From Oopsacas minuta (lineage: Eukaryota; Porifera; Hexactinellida; Lyssacinosida; Leucopsacidae): a DNA stretch of 64,000 bases. Made by a program: the position numbers and the translations under genes. Of the stretch, positions 10,501-22,300 are shown piece after piece. The notes under the pieces are model-generated. The model made no database searches. It saw nothing but the letters and a program-made list of their open reading frames with translations, and was not told the DNA's origin. The stretch's first letter is position 1; the number at the start of each line of letters is the position of its first letter. The DNA is taken from contig JAKMXF010000300.1 of assembly GCA_024704765.1 (NCBI GenBank), positions 62,001-126,000 on the forward strand, in the 5' to 3' direction.

Positions 10501-13500
10501 TCTTTTGAGAAATTTGTAGGAAAAGAAGAATCAGGAATAATATGTACAAACTTTGAAGACAACTAAATTTCACATTATTAAGATTTCAGTTTTTCCGGAT
10601 TTGTTTTGTCGTAGGAGTTTTAAGAGAACCTTTTGGGTTTTGAATTGATGTGAGTTATTTGGAAATTACATAATAGAGAATGTCATGGTGCATATTACCA
10701 GTATTTAATTCAAATTAATACACAATTATTTCTATAATAACACTAAATTTATTCTTGTTAAACTGTATTACTTCTTTAGAATTTAGTTACTGAAATATCT
10801 TCTGTTTCCCCCTTGGTTAGAGTAGACTAAATTCGTTGTATTACGTTTGGGGTTTATTTGTACTATTGTTAATGTATAATGCTTGCAATTGCCATTACAA
10901 GAAAGTAATTAAATCCAAATAATATAATAATTGAAAATATGTTGTAACTAATGATAAACTCTATCATACTTATGTTGATAACATATATCTCTAAACCATT
11001 ATATAAACTGTATTTCCTTCCAAGCAATGTGTTCACAAATATGAATTATCACACTTTCCTTTATGGATATTTTATAGTATAAATGACTTCAGTATTCTCA
11101 AGTAATACTGCTAATAGAACTGAACTCCCCGGATATATGAAGTAAACTCGTATATTCATTAAAGACTGCCCTTTGGTTACACATAGTGCATGTGTGATAT
11201 ATATGTATATTTAATCAAATCTCCAAATATTGATAAAAATTATCCCTACAAAATTACTATAAGGATGTCAACCGGAGTGCCGCATACGCCTCTAATGCAG
11301 CATTACAAGTAAATCTATAATTCTTATTATTATTCTTGTTACCTGCTAAAGTAATACTATTCAAGAATTTTATAATATCCTATTGGTAATATATTTCATA
11401 TTAGGACATTTCTAATACTTATAGTATTTTGATTACCCTGGTTACCAAATACATCATTTGAATGTATCAGGAATGAGCAGATTACAAACTCAGTAAATTC
11501 TAATTTTCACCGGAAATACAAATAGACTATTACGCGATACATAAATGTAAACTGTCTATGTGTTTTTATAGCATACGTTTTACAAGAAACACCTGTTATA
11601 TAAATATGATATATATTATTAAATTTCAACCTTCAGCTGTTGTGTTTTCCAAATCGTAATATTTAAGTGAAACACTAAATTTCCTTGTAAACATATTTGT
11701 TATATTGAAATTTTTAATATACAATTCGAAAGTGATGAAGCTCAAATTGAAACAGATAATGCCTAGAGGATACACAATTTTTTAAACGAAATATCAACAA
11801 ATATCCTAGTCTGCGAAAAACCTGTTTCAAGAAAATGCGAATTTCGTTATGATTATTGTCAGCATATATTTCCAACTACAAACATTATTTGTGTTGAAAT
11901 ATACCACGATGTTGTTTGTATTGATAAATTAAGGATTCAAAGTTTTGAAGAGATGACTTTTTCTGTTAATAACAGTTCATAAGTATTATTGAATCAATCA
12001 AATACTGAGACAATTGTGGTTAGAATTGAAGCAATCAATTCTATGAATGATACAAACATTAAAAGAATTATTATAATCGGCACTCTAACTTCCACTTTGA
12101 AATATGTTAATGTAATCTTAAGAAAAGTAATTAAGTCTAGCGAGATTTTGAAATGATTTCAATTCTATTAACAACCTCTCTCTCTCTTCAATTAATATAG
12201 TCAAATTGAATAAAGGGCTATGATAGTGACTTAAAGCTTTTAAATTACAGAGTTTATTATAGTACTATAGTGGGTTAGTGGACTAATGGGAAAGGATAGC
12301 AGGATCAGGACATCTGTAGTTTAATGGTTCTGATAATATTGTGGACATTTAAGAATGCGTATTTTAATTATTCAATGTCGTGCACATAAGATTCATGAAT
12401 AATATATGATTATACGATTACAAAATTGGACCACAAATGTTCTATAATATATTTTCTAAAGTGCTTTTCTGGAGTTCAGTTCTTAGTAACTTAAATTCTT
12501 ATTCGAAAATACTCATTGAAATAATCCTAGAAATATCCTTCAATTATCTGTATAACTCACCTCCATAAAGTGTCTTGCCCAGCCTACACCAGTACTTTGT
12601 ATATTATTTACCCTCTAACGATCTACAGAAGATCTAGTATTTCGTGACTGAGTTCAGTACCATTTCGTTATGAAATTAGTAACAAAATATTCTCCTATAC
12701 AGATAAGCACAATCCAATGACTGTACGTACATAGTTCGTCATTACTATTTCAGGTTCTCGCTACTGATGAATAGAACACAGACTCCTATAAAGAATCTAG
12801 ATGGAATACGATATATGCGAATTATACATTTGCTTGGTATTTATCAGCTGATAAATTCAATTAGTAGTAAGAATGAATATCTGTACAATAACAGGGCAAC
12901 CTATACCGTTATCGTAATCCAGTTTCACTTCTTTAAATGAGCTAAAAACTGTCAATAATTAATATTACAGTATATTCAACAAGCATACAATTTGGCTAAT
13001 CTCATTACCTTGTGAACTTATTTATTTATTTATTTCTCCAACGTCAATTGCTGGTTACAAAATTTCCAGCTTTCCATACATGTATTCATTTACTGTACAT
13101 ATTTCTGCCCGATTAGATACGAAATATTATTCACTGAATATATTCATTAGAAACGTTAATTTTAATGAAATTCCTGATTGCGTCACATAATAAATATGGG
13201 AAATAAAGTAATTAATAGACTCTCTCCATTAATTGAATTGTTTCAAACCACATTAGTGTAAGTATGTGATTTATTAATCAGGTGATTCTGGAATAATTCA
13301 AACTGATGGAATAATTATGTGGGTTAATTAGTTACTTAGAATGTACTTATTTATCAATTTTCTGTTTAGGAGAGAAATGACTGTCGGAATGCCTCAACAT
13401 TGCCCTGGCCCCACCCTAATGGAAATACTAGAATTTTCTTCAGTAGAAAATAGAAATAAATAGTTTTGGATTGATTCATAGGAAGAATACAATTCGATTG

Positions 13501-14003
13501 AGAGAAGGCAGATATGTCTGAATTCATCCGGATTTCCGCTTTTTTATGAAAACTGTCATAGGTGTTACAATTTAAGCTTAGTGAAAATTTGCTAAAAATA
13601 TAATTACACCTTAGAAAAACCGTACTTCGCAAAATGGTGTATGATTTTTTGTGACTTTGAGCACTTGAGTACGATTTTTTACCTAACACAACATGACACA
13701 TTTTTTGCCATTTGTGCCACTTCCAATATTATATCCATTAGATTCACATTTCACAACAATAACGGTTCAAGAATTGTTTAACCTCGACATTTTTCACTGC
13801 TTGCAATGTTGTTTCATTCAGAATTATTTGCATTGATATCTTGCAATTACATCCTAGTTTAAAGGAGATTATTTTAAATTTTCCTTCAAATCCTAATTTC
13901 CTCTTACTTAGCCATTATGTGTAATTTGACGCTATCTAAGAGTAAGAAATACATGAACTTCAAATTCCAGTTGTATCATAGAGGTTGTAATAGAGTCTAG
14001 TAG
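7569..14003. other. 6.4-kb gene-poor region
   Basis: This stretch has only short AT-rich frames on both strands with no recognisable protein similarity. It includes a 111-codon minus frame at 13366-13701 that looks accidental. I see a short direct repeat near 8364-8402 (TCGAATACTTGAACTGAT twice), an inverted repeat at 10178-10221, a CT run at 12178-12188 and a TTTA run near 13020-13036. It contrasts with the dense packing elsewhere in the window. Confidence 0.5.
10178..10221. repeat. Short hairpin-forming inverted repeat
   Basis: The arm ATGTCATAACTACATTATT (10178-10196) is repeated inverted as AATAATGATGTGGTTATGAC plus AT (10200-10221). The loop is three bases, with a small gap and one mismatch. 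It may be a transposon remnant or a structured RNA; nothing else supports a function. Confidence 0.4.
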
Positions 14004-14011
14004 TATAAATA
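14004..14011 (+). promoter_or_regulatory. TATA box of ankyrin gene copy 1
   Basis: TATAAATA lies 74 bp before the ATG at 14078. A TATA box of the same sequence sits at nearly the same distance (69 bp) before copy 2, which supports both being independent transcription units with short leaders. Confidence 0.6.
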
Positions 14012-14077
14012 GAGAGCTATGTTGCAGAAGTGATATATACATTTAACTTTGCATCACTGAAAATACTGTCTATCAAA

Positions 14078-14818
14078 ATGTCTGTTATATTCGACAATAC
14101 CGAAATTCTTATTGACACAATCAAGGATAATTGCATTGAAGATTTGAAAACTGCGATTTCAGCACTGAAGAGAAATGACGTCAACAAGTTGTCACCTCAC
14201 GGAATGGCGCCAATTCACCAAGCATGTTTAGATGGAAAACTGGAGATGTTAGAATGTCTCCTACAACATAATGCAGACCCTTCTCTACAAGATATAGAGG
14301 GATGGACACCCCTACACATAGCAGCTGCTACTCATAACTATGAACTGACTGTGAGATTACTATCAGAAGGAGCTGATCCCTGTATTTACAACAATGATGA
14401 AGAAACAGCTAGTGATATAGCTGAGGAAGAAGATATACTGTCTCTTCTCAATACAGCAACAATAGCATTAACTGCTAGTACAGATGGAGAGGAAGATAAC
14501 AATCAGGAAGAGACAGATCTACTGGAAGCTCTTAAGAAAGCACACAAACACAACAATGTTAACAAATGGGAACAAAGTTTAAACATAAGTGAGGAAGGTA
14601 GCATTTTACATCTAGCTGCAGCATACGGTTACACCAGTCTTGTAGAGTACATCTGTGAAGAGAACGTGATAAATATGAATACACGAGACAGTGAAGGATG
14701 GACTCCTCTCCATGTAGCTAGTTACTGGCGACAAACTGATATCGTAGTCACCTTGTTGTCACATGGAGCTGATGTTAACCTCACTACAAAACTTTACAGC
14801 AAATTCACAGATTTGTGA
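14078..14818 (+). CDS. MYPT-like ankyrin-repeat protein, copy 1
   Basis: The 246-aa protein carries four clear ankyrin repeats in two pairs (about residues 38-104 and 170-236) split by an acidic spacer. The layout and motifs resemble the ankyrin part of PP1 targeting subunits of the PPP1R12/PPP1R16 family: IHQACLDG, EGWTPLHIAA, SDIAEEEDI just after the second repeat, then EGSILHLAAAYGY and EGWTPLHVASYW. In MYPT proteins an RVxF-type motif precedes the repeats; here residues 3-5 are V-I-F without the basic residue. Everything after the ankyrin region is missing. I chose the ATG at 14078, preceded by a TATA box; the frame extends 16 codons upstream only from a non-ATG codon. The C-terminal 192 codons are almost identical to copy 2 at 21032-21772. 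The PP1 link is inferred from the family. Confidence 0.8.
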   Translation: MSVIFDNTEILIDTIKDNCIEDLKTAISALKRNDVNKLSPHGMAPIHQACLDGKLEMLECLLQHNADPSLQDIEGWTPLHIAAATHNYELTVRLLSEGADPCIYNNDEETASDIAEEEDILSLLNTATIALTASTDGEEDNNQEETDLLEALKKAHKHNNVNKWEQSLNISEEGSILHLAAAYGYTSLVEYICEENVINMNTRDSEGWTPLHVASYWRQTDIVVTLLSHGADVNLTTKLYSKFTDL

Positions 14819-15328
14819 AACAAACAAACTTTCAGTCAAATATGGTTTTAATTAATTTGTCTTCAAATATTTGTCAGCTGTTTTATTATTTTCAACATTT
14901 GAAATCGATTTTATGTATTAAACTCGAATAATAACTGACTGTTCCAATTGAATTTTAACTCAAGTTATTGGGAATATTTTAATGGTAATATCTAACACGA
15001 GGGCAACTACGTTTATGACGTGGATTCTAGTGGGATATCAGTTATCTGATATTTCATATTATTATGCTGTTATGCTGTAAATGGATAAATTGGGAAATGG
15101 TAATATTTCAAATTAGCTAGAAATACGTATCATAATAGATTAATACGCACTGATAGAGTTAGTTTCAATTATATATAACTAGCTAATAAGACCTGAAATA
15201 TTTATTAACACAGTTATCACATTTTTGTATGATTCCAAAATTGGCGTGGAGAATGCCAAATTTGCACCCGTCTGAATATTTCGTACCAGTATTTTGCAGA
15301 ATAGGAAATTTAATATACAATTTCGGGA

Positions 15329-15592
15329 GTATGACATTGGTGAAATAGTGAGCTAAAATCCACATAACCACCAATTCTAACCAATATTCTTAACTAATCC
15401 TATCAAAACCCCATTCATATCGCTTTAAAATACCCAATTTTACAACAAGGAGGTAGTCGGATCAGCGGATCAGACATCCGGACAACATCCAGACACCCAG
15501 GAGCAATATTGACACTAATCCAATGTAAAAAGCTAGTGTTGTTTGTGTATAGATATATTTGTAAACAAATCTCTCTGTACACAAACGTCTCA
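15329..15592. repeat. Dispersed repeat, copy A
   Basis: This is collinear with 29623-29848. Shared blocks include CTTAACTAATCCTATCAAA, TTTACAACAAGGAG, CAGGAGCAATATTGACACTAA and ATGTAAAAAGCTAGTGT. Copy A has an extra segment (GTCGGATCAGCGGATCAGAC region) absent from copy B. The 3' end carries an AGATATATTTGTA core flanked by inverted arms. No coding capacity is seen; probably a non-autonomous element. Confidence 0.65.
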
Positions 15593-15855
15593 CTCAATAC
15601 AATTTCATACGTATTTAATCCATAAGGTTATGCTTCCGAGTTTGTTTGCCCACTGTTATGAATCCAGTAAATATTATCATTGATTACGACATAGAATAAT
15701 TGGACGTTCGGCCTTTGTTCACAATTAAACAGATGAGGATACCATCGTATACAATCTCCTATAGAAATATATGCTCGTTTAAAGAAATGACTTTCATCTT
15801 ACAGTTTCTTTAGACAGACTAGAATAATCACTGTTTACAGTCTTAGATTATTATT

Positions 15856-15929
15856 ATTAGCTATAGGAATAGTTCCAACCTGACTTTTCAAAAACGGAAA
15901 AGTCAGGTTGTAACTATTCTTATGCTAAT
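15856..15929. repeat. Near-perfect 34-bp hairpin (pre-miRNA-sized)
   Basis: The left arm 15856-15889 and right arm 15897-15929 are inverted copies with about three differences and one gap, around a 7-base loop (AAAAACG). The core GGTTGGAACTATTC-type pairing includes AACCTGACTTTTC against GAAAAGTCAGGTT without mismatch. At 74 nt the size suits a small-RNA precursor, but a palindromic transposon remnant is equally possible. Confidence 0.5.
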
Positions 15930-16862
15930 TACCCTGGATGAAAACACATTATCCAAGGAATAGCTGCTATGTAGTGATAACACAGATTTTTCCATAATTT
16001 ACCTCTTATTATGGGCATAGTTTTAACCAGTTAGTGGAAATTTAGCTATTATTTGACCACATGCGATCTTTTTCACACAAATTCCTAATCTAGACAAAAG
16101 TATTAATCCACAATATGAGATAATTAATTATTGAAATACTTCAATGATGGCAAATAGTATCAAGTTAATTATCACTTTTAAATCTTCAATTATTAAGAAA
16201 CTCAAATTAGAAATCTGACAAATGAATGTTCTCATAATATTTATCAAGAAGTGATAATCCTGAGAACTTGTCAGTTTTCATACTACTCATGATAGAAACA
16301 TAATCTTTCGATTAATTAAAATTCCAAATCTGCTAGAACTCGTGCTTCAGACTAGCTGACTTTCTCCCAGTACAAGTAGAGTAAACCAATTTGATTTATC
16401 ACTCAAGATCAAATGACAACCAAGTAAGCAGGTATTGAGGTGAAATATATTTGTCAAATATTAACTATGTGAATTACTTCATAATATAGCAATATATGGT
16501 AGTTGGTGAATGTGTTGAATTCAATGTTCTCAAGTTAGTTTCACCAATCATTCCATATTATAAACTTACTAATGAAACTTTTTGTACAATTACAAAAATA
16601 ATAATTAGATAGACACGTATACACGATTTAATGGTTCAATTACAGATTATTTGGGTGATCGAAGGAATCAATCTATTAACGAAAAATAAAACGGCTAATT
16701 ATCACACATATATATCCCAAATATAAACTGACTATCCGCGCTAACAGGCATATCACGTATCCAAGTAACAGCCAGCTGTCTGTAGTATCAGTGGAATACT
16801 AAAGCAATGACAGTTGCAAAATATTCTTGAATAATTTCTTGTAAACCTGTTGTTTAAATAAT

Positions 16863-16925
16863 TAATAAGCCCACACAATGCAAATTTGTTGCATATATTA
16901 TCGTTGCATCGTGTATCGCATAATT
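16863..16925. mobile_element. Degenerate copy of the TTAA-type MITE
   Basis: AATAAGCCCACACAATGCAA at the left and GTTGCATCGTGTATCGCATAA at the right resemble the ends of the element at 4125-4222. The inverted pairing is imperfect. Confidence 0.4.
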
Positions 16926-19194
16926 CCTAAGGACATTAAAACTCTACGTAACGCTACCAAGGGAAGGGGCATAAACAAATTGTGACCGCTCCATTCTTTA
17001 ATTTTACCAAATAGTCGAAAGCAGCAATAAAAATGATGGGAATATGAGCGAACCCTAAAATATATTATTTGAATTATACTTACTCCAGCTGCAGACTACG
17101 GATTCTGATATCTCAAAATTTTCACAATTTATGACAATGATAATTTGTATCAACCACATTCTTTATCCTCAAGCAGGTTTAAGAAATACTATCCCTAAGC
17201 TCTGCAAACAAGATGTGTAACAATATCTTATCAGTTATTAGACATTTAGACGATAGAATTTTGATTGCAGACTCGTCAGATATCTAGACAATTTATATTG
17301 AACGAATCTACATATTAAACTGTTAGAGTGGGTTGGATAAATAGATTACTTTTTGGAGAAATTAGAGATTGGGAAAAACAGTGAGATAGTCTACGTGATA
17401 GTTGTTAGATACTATCATATTTCTAAATAAGAACTCTATTACATTAATAATAGCTTAAAATACTAACATATTTGGATAAGGAGTTCAGCCATTAAAGTGA
17501 GCACCCCAAAGTGATCGGCCAAATATACTAGTCTGTCCAGGATTAGCAGCAAAAAGATGTATTAATTATTGATGTATCTAGTATGTTTCTTTGACCATCT
17601 TTGTACTAATTCGATATACGTGTTCGATATAGACATACTATAGTGTTGACTGTAACCGTATGTATACTATTTTGTGCTTATTAAGTAAAATTGCAATTGA
17701 TTCTTATGGAATTAATATTTATTTAGCAAACTACCATGAAAGCATGTTTATATATTGAAGTAAACAAGGTTGACAATCATTTGGAGTGAAAAGCATTGTG
17801 ATCCATATATGATATTCTTTCCATTTATACGTCTTTCGATAAAGGAGTACGAATTTGGACGATTCACAATGTATAAACGAAGTGCGAAAATGACTGATTT
17901 CAGCAAATGTATACTTGTCCAAAACATGTATACTTTAACCCAAAAGTTAGACATGAAACGGATTGGATAACATTTCTACGATTACGTATGATAAAGTATA
18001 AGTAAACATTTTTGGTATATACTAATGCTAATATCTGTTACGTTATTTCCAAAACCAAACTTTTAACTCCTTATAAAGTCAGCTGTTGGCTTGAAACTAG
18101 ACACATTTTTAATGGAAATTATAATATTATGAGAGAAATATCTAATTTTGTATGACATCATAAAATTATATTGGAAAGAGATTTGAGACAGTACTTATCT
18201 TGCTATCATCATGGGATTGATGGAATTATTCAATTAGAAAAATATCCAGATCTATTCTGTAAGAATATCTATGAGAATTTCGATAATATTTCCATAGGTT
18301 TTCCCATGGATTTTCTATGGAATCCAAATTCCCACGAAATCACTGAAATTTGTATTTACTGCAACCCTGTAACCTAACGGACACGATTCACAATAAATGT
18401 TATTTAGGAATTTTGATAAGAGAACGTCTGAATTATGAAATATACTTTCAAAACTCAAATTGTCGTCTATCAGGTATTCTCACATTTCATAATATCTACA
18501 ATACATAATTGTGGAAAATCACATATTCTCTAAAATTCAATGTTATTGCAGATAGTTTCATCTCGACTACACTCTATCAAGATAAATCAGCTGATAATAT
18601 TCAAGTTAACGTCTGCGAATACGATAACATTGACAATTATTTATCCATATGAATTCCCTGTAAACATTCATAACGAGTGAAAAGTACAGCAATTAATAAA
18701 TTTGATACTAGTTACGCGAATTACTGAAATTAGTATTGTAGTCAGCAACTTTAAACATCTCATCTTCTCTGGCTCCTCCTGCCAATAGAGATAGCTGCAC
18801 TGTTTAAATTTGCTTAAGTCGATCATGTGAGTTAGATAGAATACTTATTATTAATTAAATAACAGCTAGCCCAATCTCTTTATAGTGGTAATTATTTTAT
18901 ATGATATTCTCTGTAATTTTTCAGAGCTATCTCTCTCTCTTGATGCTACTACTTCTCGCCATGTTATTAAATGTTGAAACTATATGATTTTGATCTTTTT
19001 GATAACTTCAAAGAAATTAATTGGTAAAACTTTGTAGATTTTATTGATTTAATTACAAGCTAACGGATTAGTAGCTGGTTAGATACTCATACAAATGAAT
19101 TAGCATATCTTCCCGAATATGAATTAGCTCTTTATACTAACGTATTAATGTATGGACAAATTTTGTATAATTTCTATTATAACTAGAATTATCA

Positions 19195-19241
19195 CAATAT
19201 TTGGCCTTTCAAGTTATAATAATTAGAAAGGACAAATATTG
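19195..19241. repeat. Short hairpin-forming inverted repeat
   Basis: CAATATTTGGCCTTTC (19195-19210) pairs with GAAAGGACAAATATTG (19226-19241) with one mismatch around a 15-base loop. No flanking gene explains it. Confidence 0.35.
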
Positions 19242-20962
19242 CTTTGAAATCTAGGTAAGGTCAGTCTCTCGTCATTATTGCAACATTTTGTGTAACAAAA
19301 ATAAACTACTATAGGACAGATGGATAGTAAAATGATGTATAATAGCTGAACTTGTTGCACTAGCATGTTCTGGTATCAAATTCAACGAACATAGTTCCTT
19401 AATATCTTAATGAGATGTAGAAATAACATCCTTTCGAGTTATAAGTTAAATGTAATGTGGTGCTGAAACAAGCTTACATTACGAGTGGCTAAAGGGAGAA
19501 AGATGATTACATAATATTATATTCTCCACAAATACCGTGTTAAGTTCAAGCAGAGAGGAAACTCATTAATCTTTATCCTCCATGCTAAGACAGAGCATTC
19601 TATTGGTTTACAACATCAAAGATGTCTAACATTTGTGTGTACTCTTGTATTATGGTTGAGCAATCTACATGTATTATCGAATGTTAACATAATTAAGGTA
19701 TTTTGTAACTGGACATATAGGGCAAGATATATGATCATATTAAGTTTCCCGAAGTTTCTTAAATCCAGAAAGATTCCCATGGAGGAAAAGTGCTCATTTG
19801 TTTTCAAAATACAGTCAAGCACACTGAGTCGTAGTATAAAGAGTTTAAAAGCGCCTGTCGAAAATCTCGCTCTAATACTTGCTAACTGTCCCGATTTTGG
19901 CAGGGCTCGCCTTTTTGGACATGTGATAAGGCTAATGTCCCGAATTTTTTCTTCACTCAGGTTGGTAAGTATGAATTCGCAGAATACATATAATCATGAT
20001 CCGTCCGACTATAGTGCACTACAGAAAAATGTCCAGCTGACATACTAGCAGTGCAGCTAAGTGTTGTGTATTTTTGTTCTTTTCAGGGGGCACGTCCCCC
20101 CGTGTAAATGCCGCAATGTACCGGACCCGACTGATTTCGGGCTCATGGATCCGATAAATATTTCAGGATATTCCATATCATTCGCCCCTAATGTACTTCT
20201 TGTTCTATCCTCTAATCCTATAGATAAAATCTCTATCATGATTTTGTACAATATGCAAAAAAGGTGTGAAAAATATGATTATTCATATGATAAATCTGTT
20301 AAATTGTAACTTTCAGACTCTGAAAATGTACAATTCGGACTCTACGCACCCAATTACGCCTGACAACATTTGAAACCTAATCTCTAGCTTACTTTTGTAT
20401 TTTACATAGAAAGGAGTGAAAATATGATTACTATCCAAAGGTTTGTGAAATATTCACTTTATAAATTTCATTATGATATTCTAATGAGCTGTAGTAAACA
20501 TTGTGGAAAGAGATACCCGTAAAATCAATGAAATGTCGTATTCTAATCTAGCCAACCAGGGTAATCTGATCACATGGTCAGACCAGAACTATACAATAGT
20601 GTAATTGACTCTACTTAATAGGATCAAAACAAGTGATATAGCAAAGCTTCAATAAAACTCCATTATTAAGAGGGACTGGACTAATAAAAATGAGAATATT
20701 TACTATCATTTGATGAATGACGTTATAAATGAAATAGACCTTAAGTTACTAGATATCTAGAAGAGTATATCATATTACTTGATATCGTCTTGACCTGCCC
20801 CTACATGGCAAGCTTAACCACATTTTCGGAATTATCAGATCTTAAAATATCCTAGCAAGGAAACTAGTACATCATAATACATATTATATACTTCTATATT
20901 ATACAACAGAGCAGAGGTGGAATACACAAAATTGAACTTGACCTGTTAAACTGAACGAGCAG

Positions 20963-20970
20963 TATAAATA
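20963..20970 (+). promoter_or_regulatory. TATA box of ankyrin gene copy 2
   Basis: TATAAATA lies 69 bp upstream of the ATG at 21032, matching the arrangement of copy 1 although the surrounding sequence has diverged. Confidence 0.6.
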
Positions 20971-21031
20971 GCTAAAGTTAGTAGAAATGATAAATTGACT
21001 GAATAAATCAAAATATACTTCAATTGCAGGA

Positions 21032-21772
21032 ATGTCTATCCAATTCAATACAACTGAAATTATTTTCGACACACTTAAGAATGAAAGCAGTGAACAACTG
21101 AGCAAAGTTCTGGATACATTACACAGGAATGACATCAACAAGTTATCACCCCACGGAATGGCACCAATTCACCAAGCATGTCTGGATGGAGAGCTGGAGA
21201 TGTTAGAATGTCTCCTACAACATAATGCAGACCCTTCTCTACAAGATATAGAGGGATGGACACCCCTACACATAGCAGCTGCTACTCATAACTATGAGCT
21301 GACTGTGAGATTACTATCAGAAGGAGCTGATCCCTGTATTTACAACAATGATGAAGAAACAGCTAGTGATATAGCTGAGGAAGAAGATATACTGTCTCTT
21401 CTCAATACAGCAACAATAGCATTAACTGCTAGTACAGATGGAGAGGAAGATAACAATCAGGAAGAGACAGATCTACTGGAAGCTCTTAAGAAAGCACACA
21501 AACACAACAATGTTAACAAATGGGAACAAAGTTTAAACATAAGTGAGGAAGGTAGCATTCTACATCTAGCTGCAGCATACGGTTACACCAGTCTTGTAGA
21601 GTACATCTGTGAAGAGAACGTGATAAATATGAATACACGAGACAGTGAAGGATGGACTCCTCTCCATGTAGCTAGTTACTGGCGACAAACTGATATCGTA
21701 GTCACCTTGTTGTCACATGGAGCTGATGTTAACCTCACTACAAAACTTTACAGCAAATTCACAGATTTGTAA
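21032..21772 (+). CDS. MYPT-like ankyrin-repeat protein, copy 2
   Basis: This 246-aa paralogue of the protein at 14078-14818 has the same length and no internal indels. Residues 37-246 are the same protein apart from residue 54 (E here, K in copy 1), and from about codon 55 to the stop the DNA differs at only two silent sites. Residues 1-36 agree at just 16 positions, and the flanks are unrelated. Residues 3-5 are I-Q-F, again an RVxF-like core without a basic residue. Four ankyrin repeats flank an acidic spacer (DGEEDNNQEETD), as in PPP1R12/16 ankyrin domains, and the protein stops where those families continue. The sequence just before the ATG (TTCAATTGCAG) could also be a splice acceptor, so an untranslated upstream exon is possible. 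A polyadenylation signal follows at 21879. Function is inferred only from the family. Confidence 0.8.
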   Translation: MSIQFNTTEIIFDTLKNESSEQLSKVLDTLHRNDINKLSPHGMAPIHQACLDGELEMLECLLQHNADPSLQDIEGWTPLHIAAATHNYELTVRLLSEGADPCIYNNDEETASDIAEEEDILSLLNTATIALTASTDGEEDNNQEETDLLEALKKAHKHNNVNKWEQSLNISEEGSILHLAAAYGYTSLVEYICEENVINMNTRDSEGWTPLHVASYWRQTDIVVTLLSHGADVNLTTKLYSKFTDL

Positions 21773-21878
21773 TAATTTTGGGGTAACGAGGAAATTTAAT
21801 TGTATACGAACAACCTTGTAACACTTTGTATTTTATTAAGAATAACTTCAAAGATTAAATTCAAATATAACCTTGTTC

Positions 21879-21884
21879 AATAAA
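21879..21884 (+). terminator. Polyadenylation signal, ankyrin gene copy 2
   Basis: AATAAA lies 107 bp after the stop codon in AT-rich sequence. Copy 1 has no equally clear signal at this distance. Confidence 0.45.
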
Positions 21885-22300
21885 GTAATTGTCTGTGTAG
21901 GAACAATTACATTAATCACTACACATATTTAGTTATTTTACTAATTTAGGAGTTACGTACCTTCAATAGAAAATTATACTTACACCATAAGGTATACTCT
22001 TAATAACTTTAAACGATCCTTATGTGGAAGTTGCAGAGGGACCTCGAAATTTGATTTATTCTATCGTATGTGGAATTTGACTTATGGAAGCTATAAAATA
22101 AGATTAATATTTAAATATCTAAGGCCCTTTTCACATACTATTATTTTCCTATTTTTGTTTTTCTCTCGAGATAATACAAAGTTCATTATTGCAGGGTGTA
22201 GTACAGAAGGATTATTTGGGGCTAACAAATATATTGAGGAATACAAACTTTAAGTAACCTTATTCATAGGATTTAGGTAGGAGATCGTGACCCTTGCACC

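Larger units (their letters stand above)
14819..20962. other. 6.1-kb gene-poor spacer between the two ankyrin genes
   Basis: No convincing coding region is seen. The stretch contains the dispersed repeat at 15329-15592, a strong hairpin at 15856-15929, a degenerate MITE at about 16863-16925 and a hairpin at 19195-19241. A patch near 19890-20200 is more GC-rich than its surroundings and looks repeat-derived. Short frames at 17731-17970 and 19635-20309 show no similarity I recognise. Confidence 0.5.

Noticed and set aside
13366-13701. 111-codon minus-strand frame
   Set aside because: No recognisable domain, no support from composition or neighbours; it sits in a gene-poor AT-rich stretch and looks accidental.
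20061-20309. 82-codon frame in a GC-richer patch
   Set aside because: Both strands are open here and the patch looks like repeat sequence; no family recognised.
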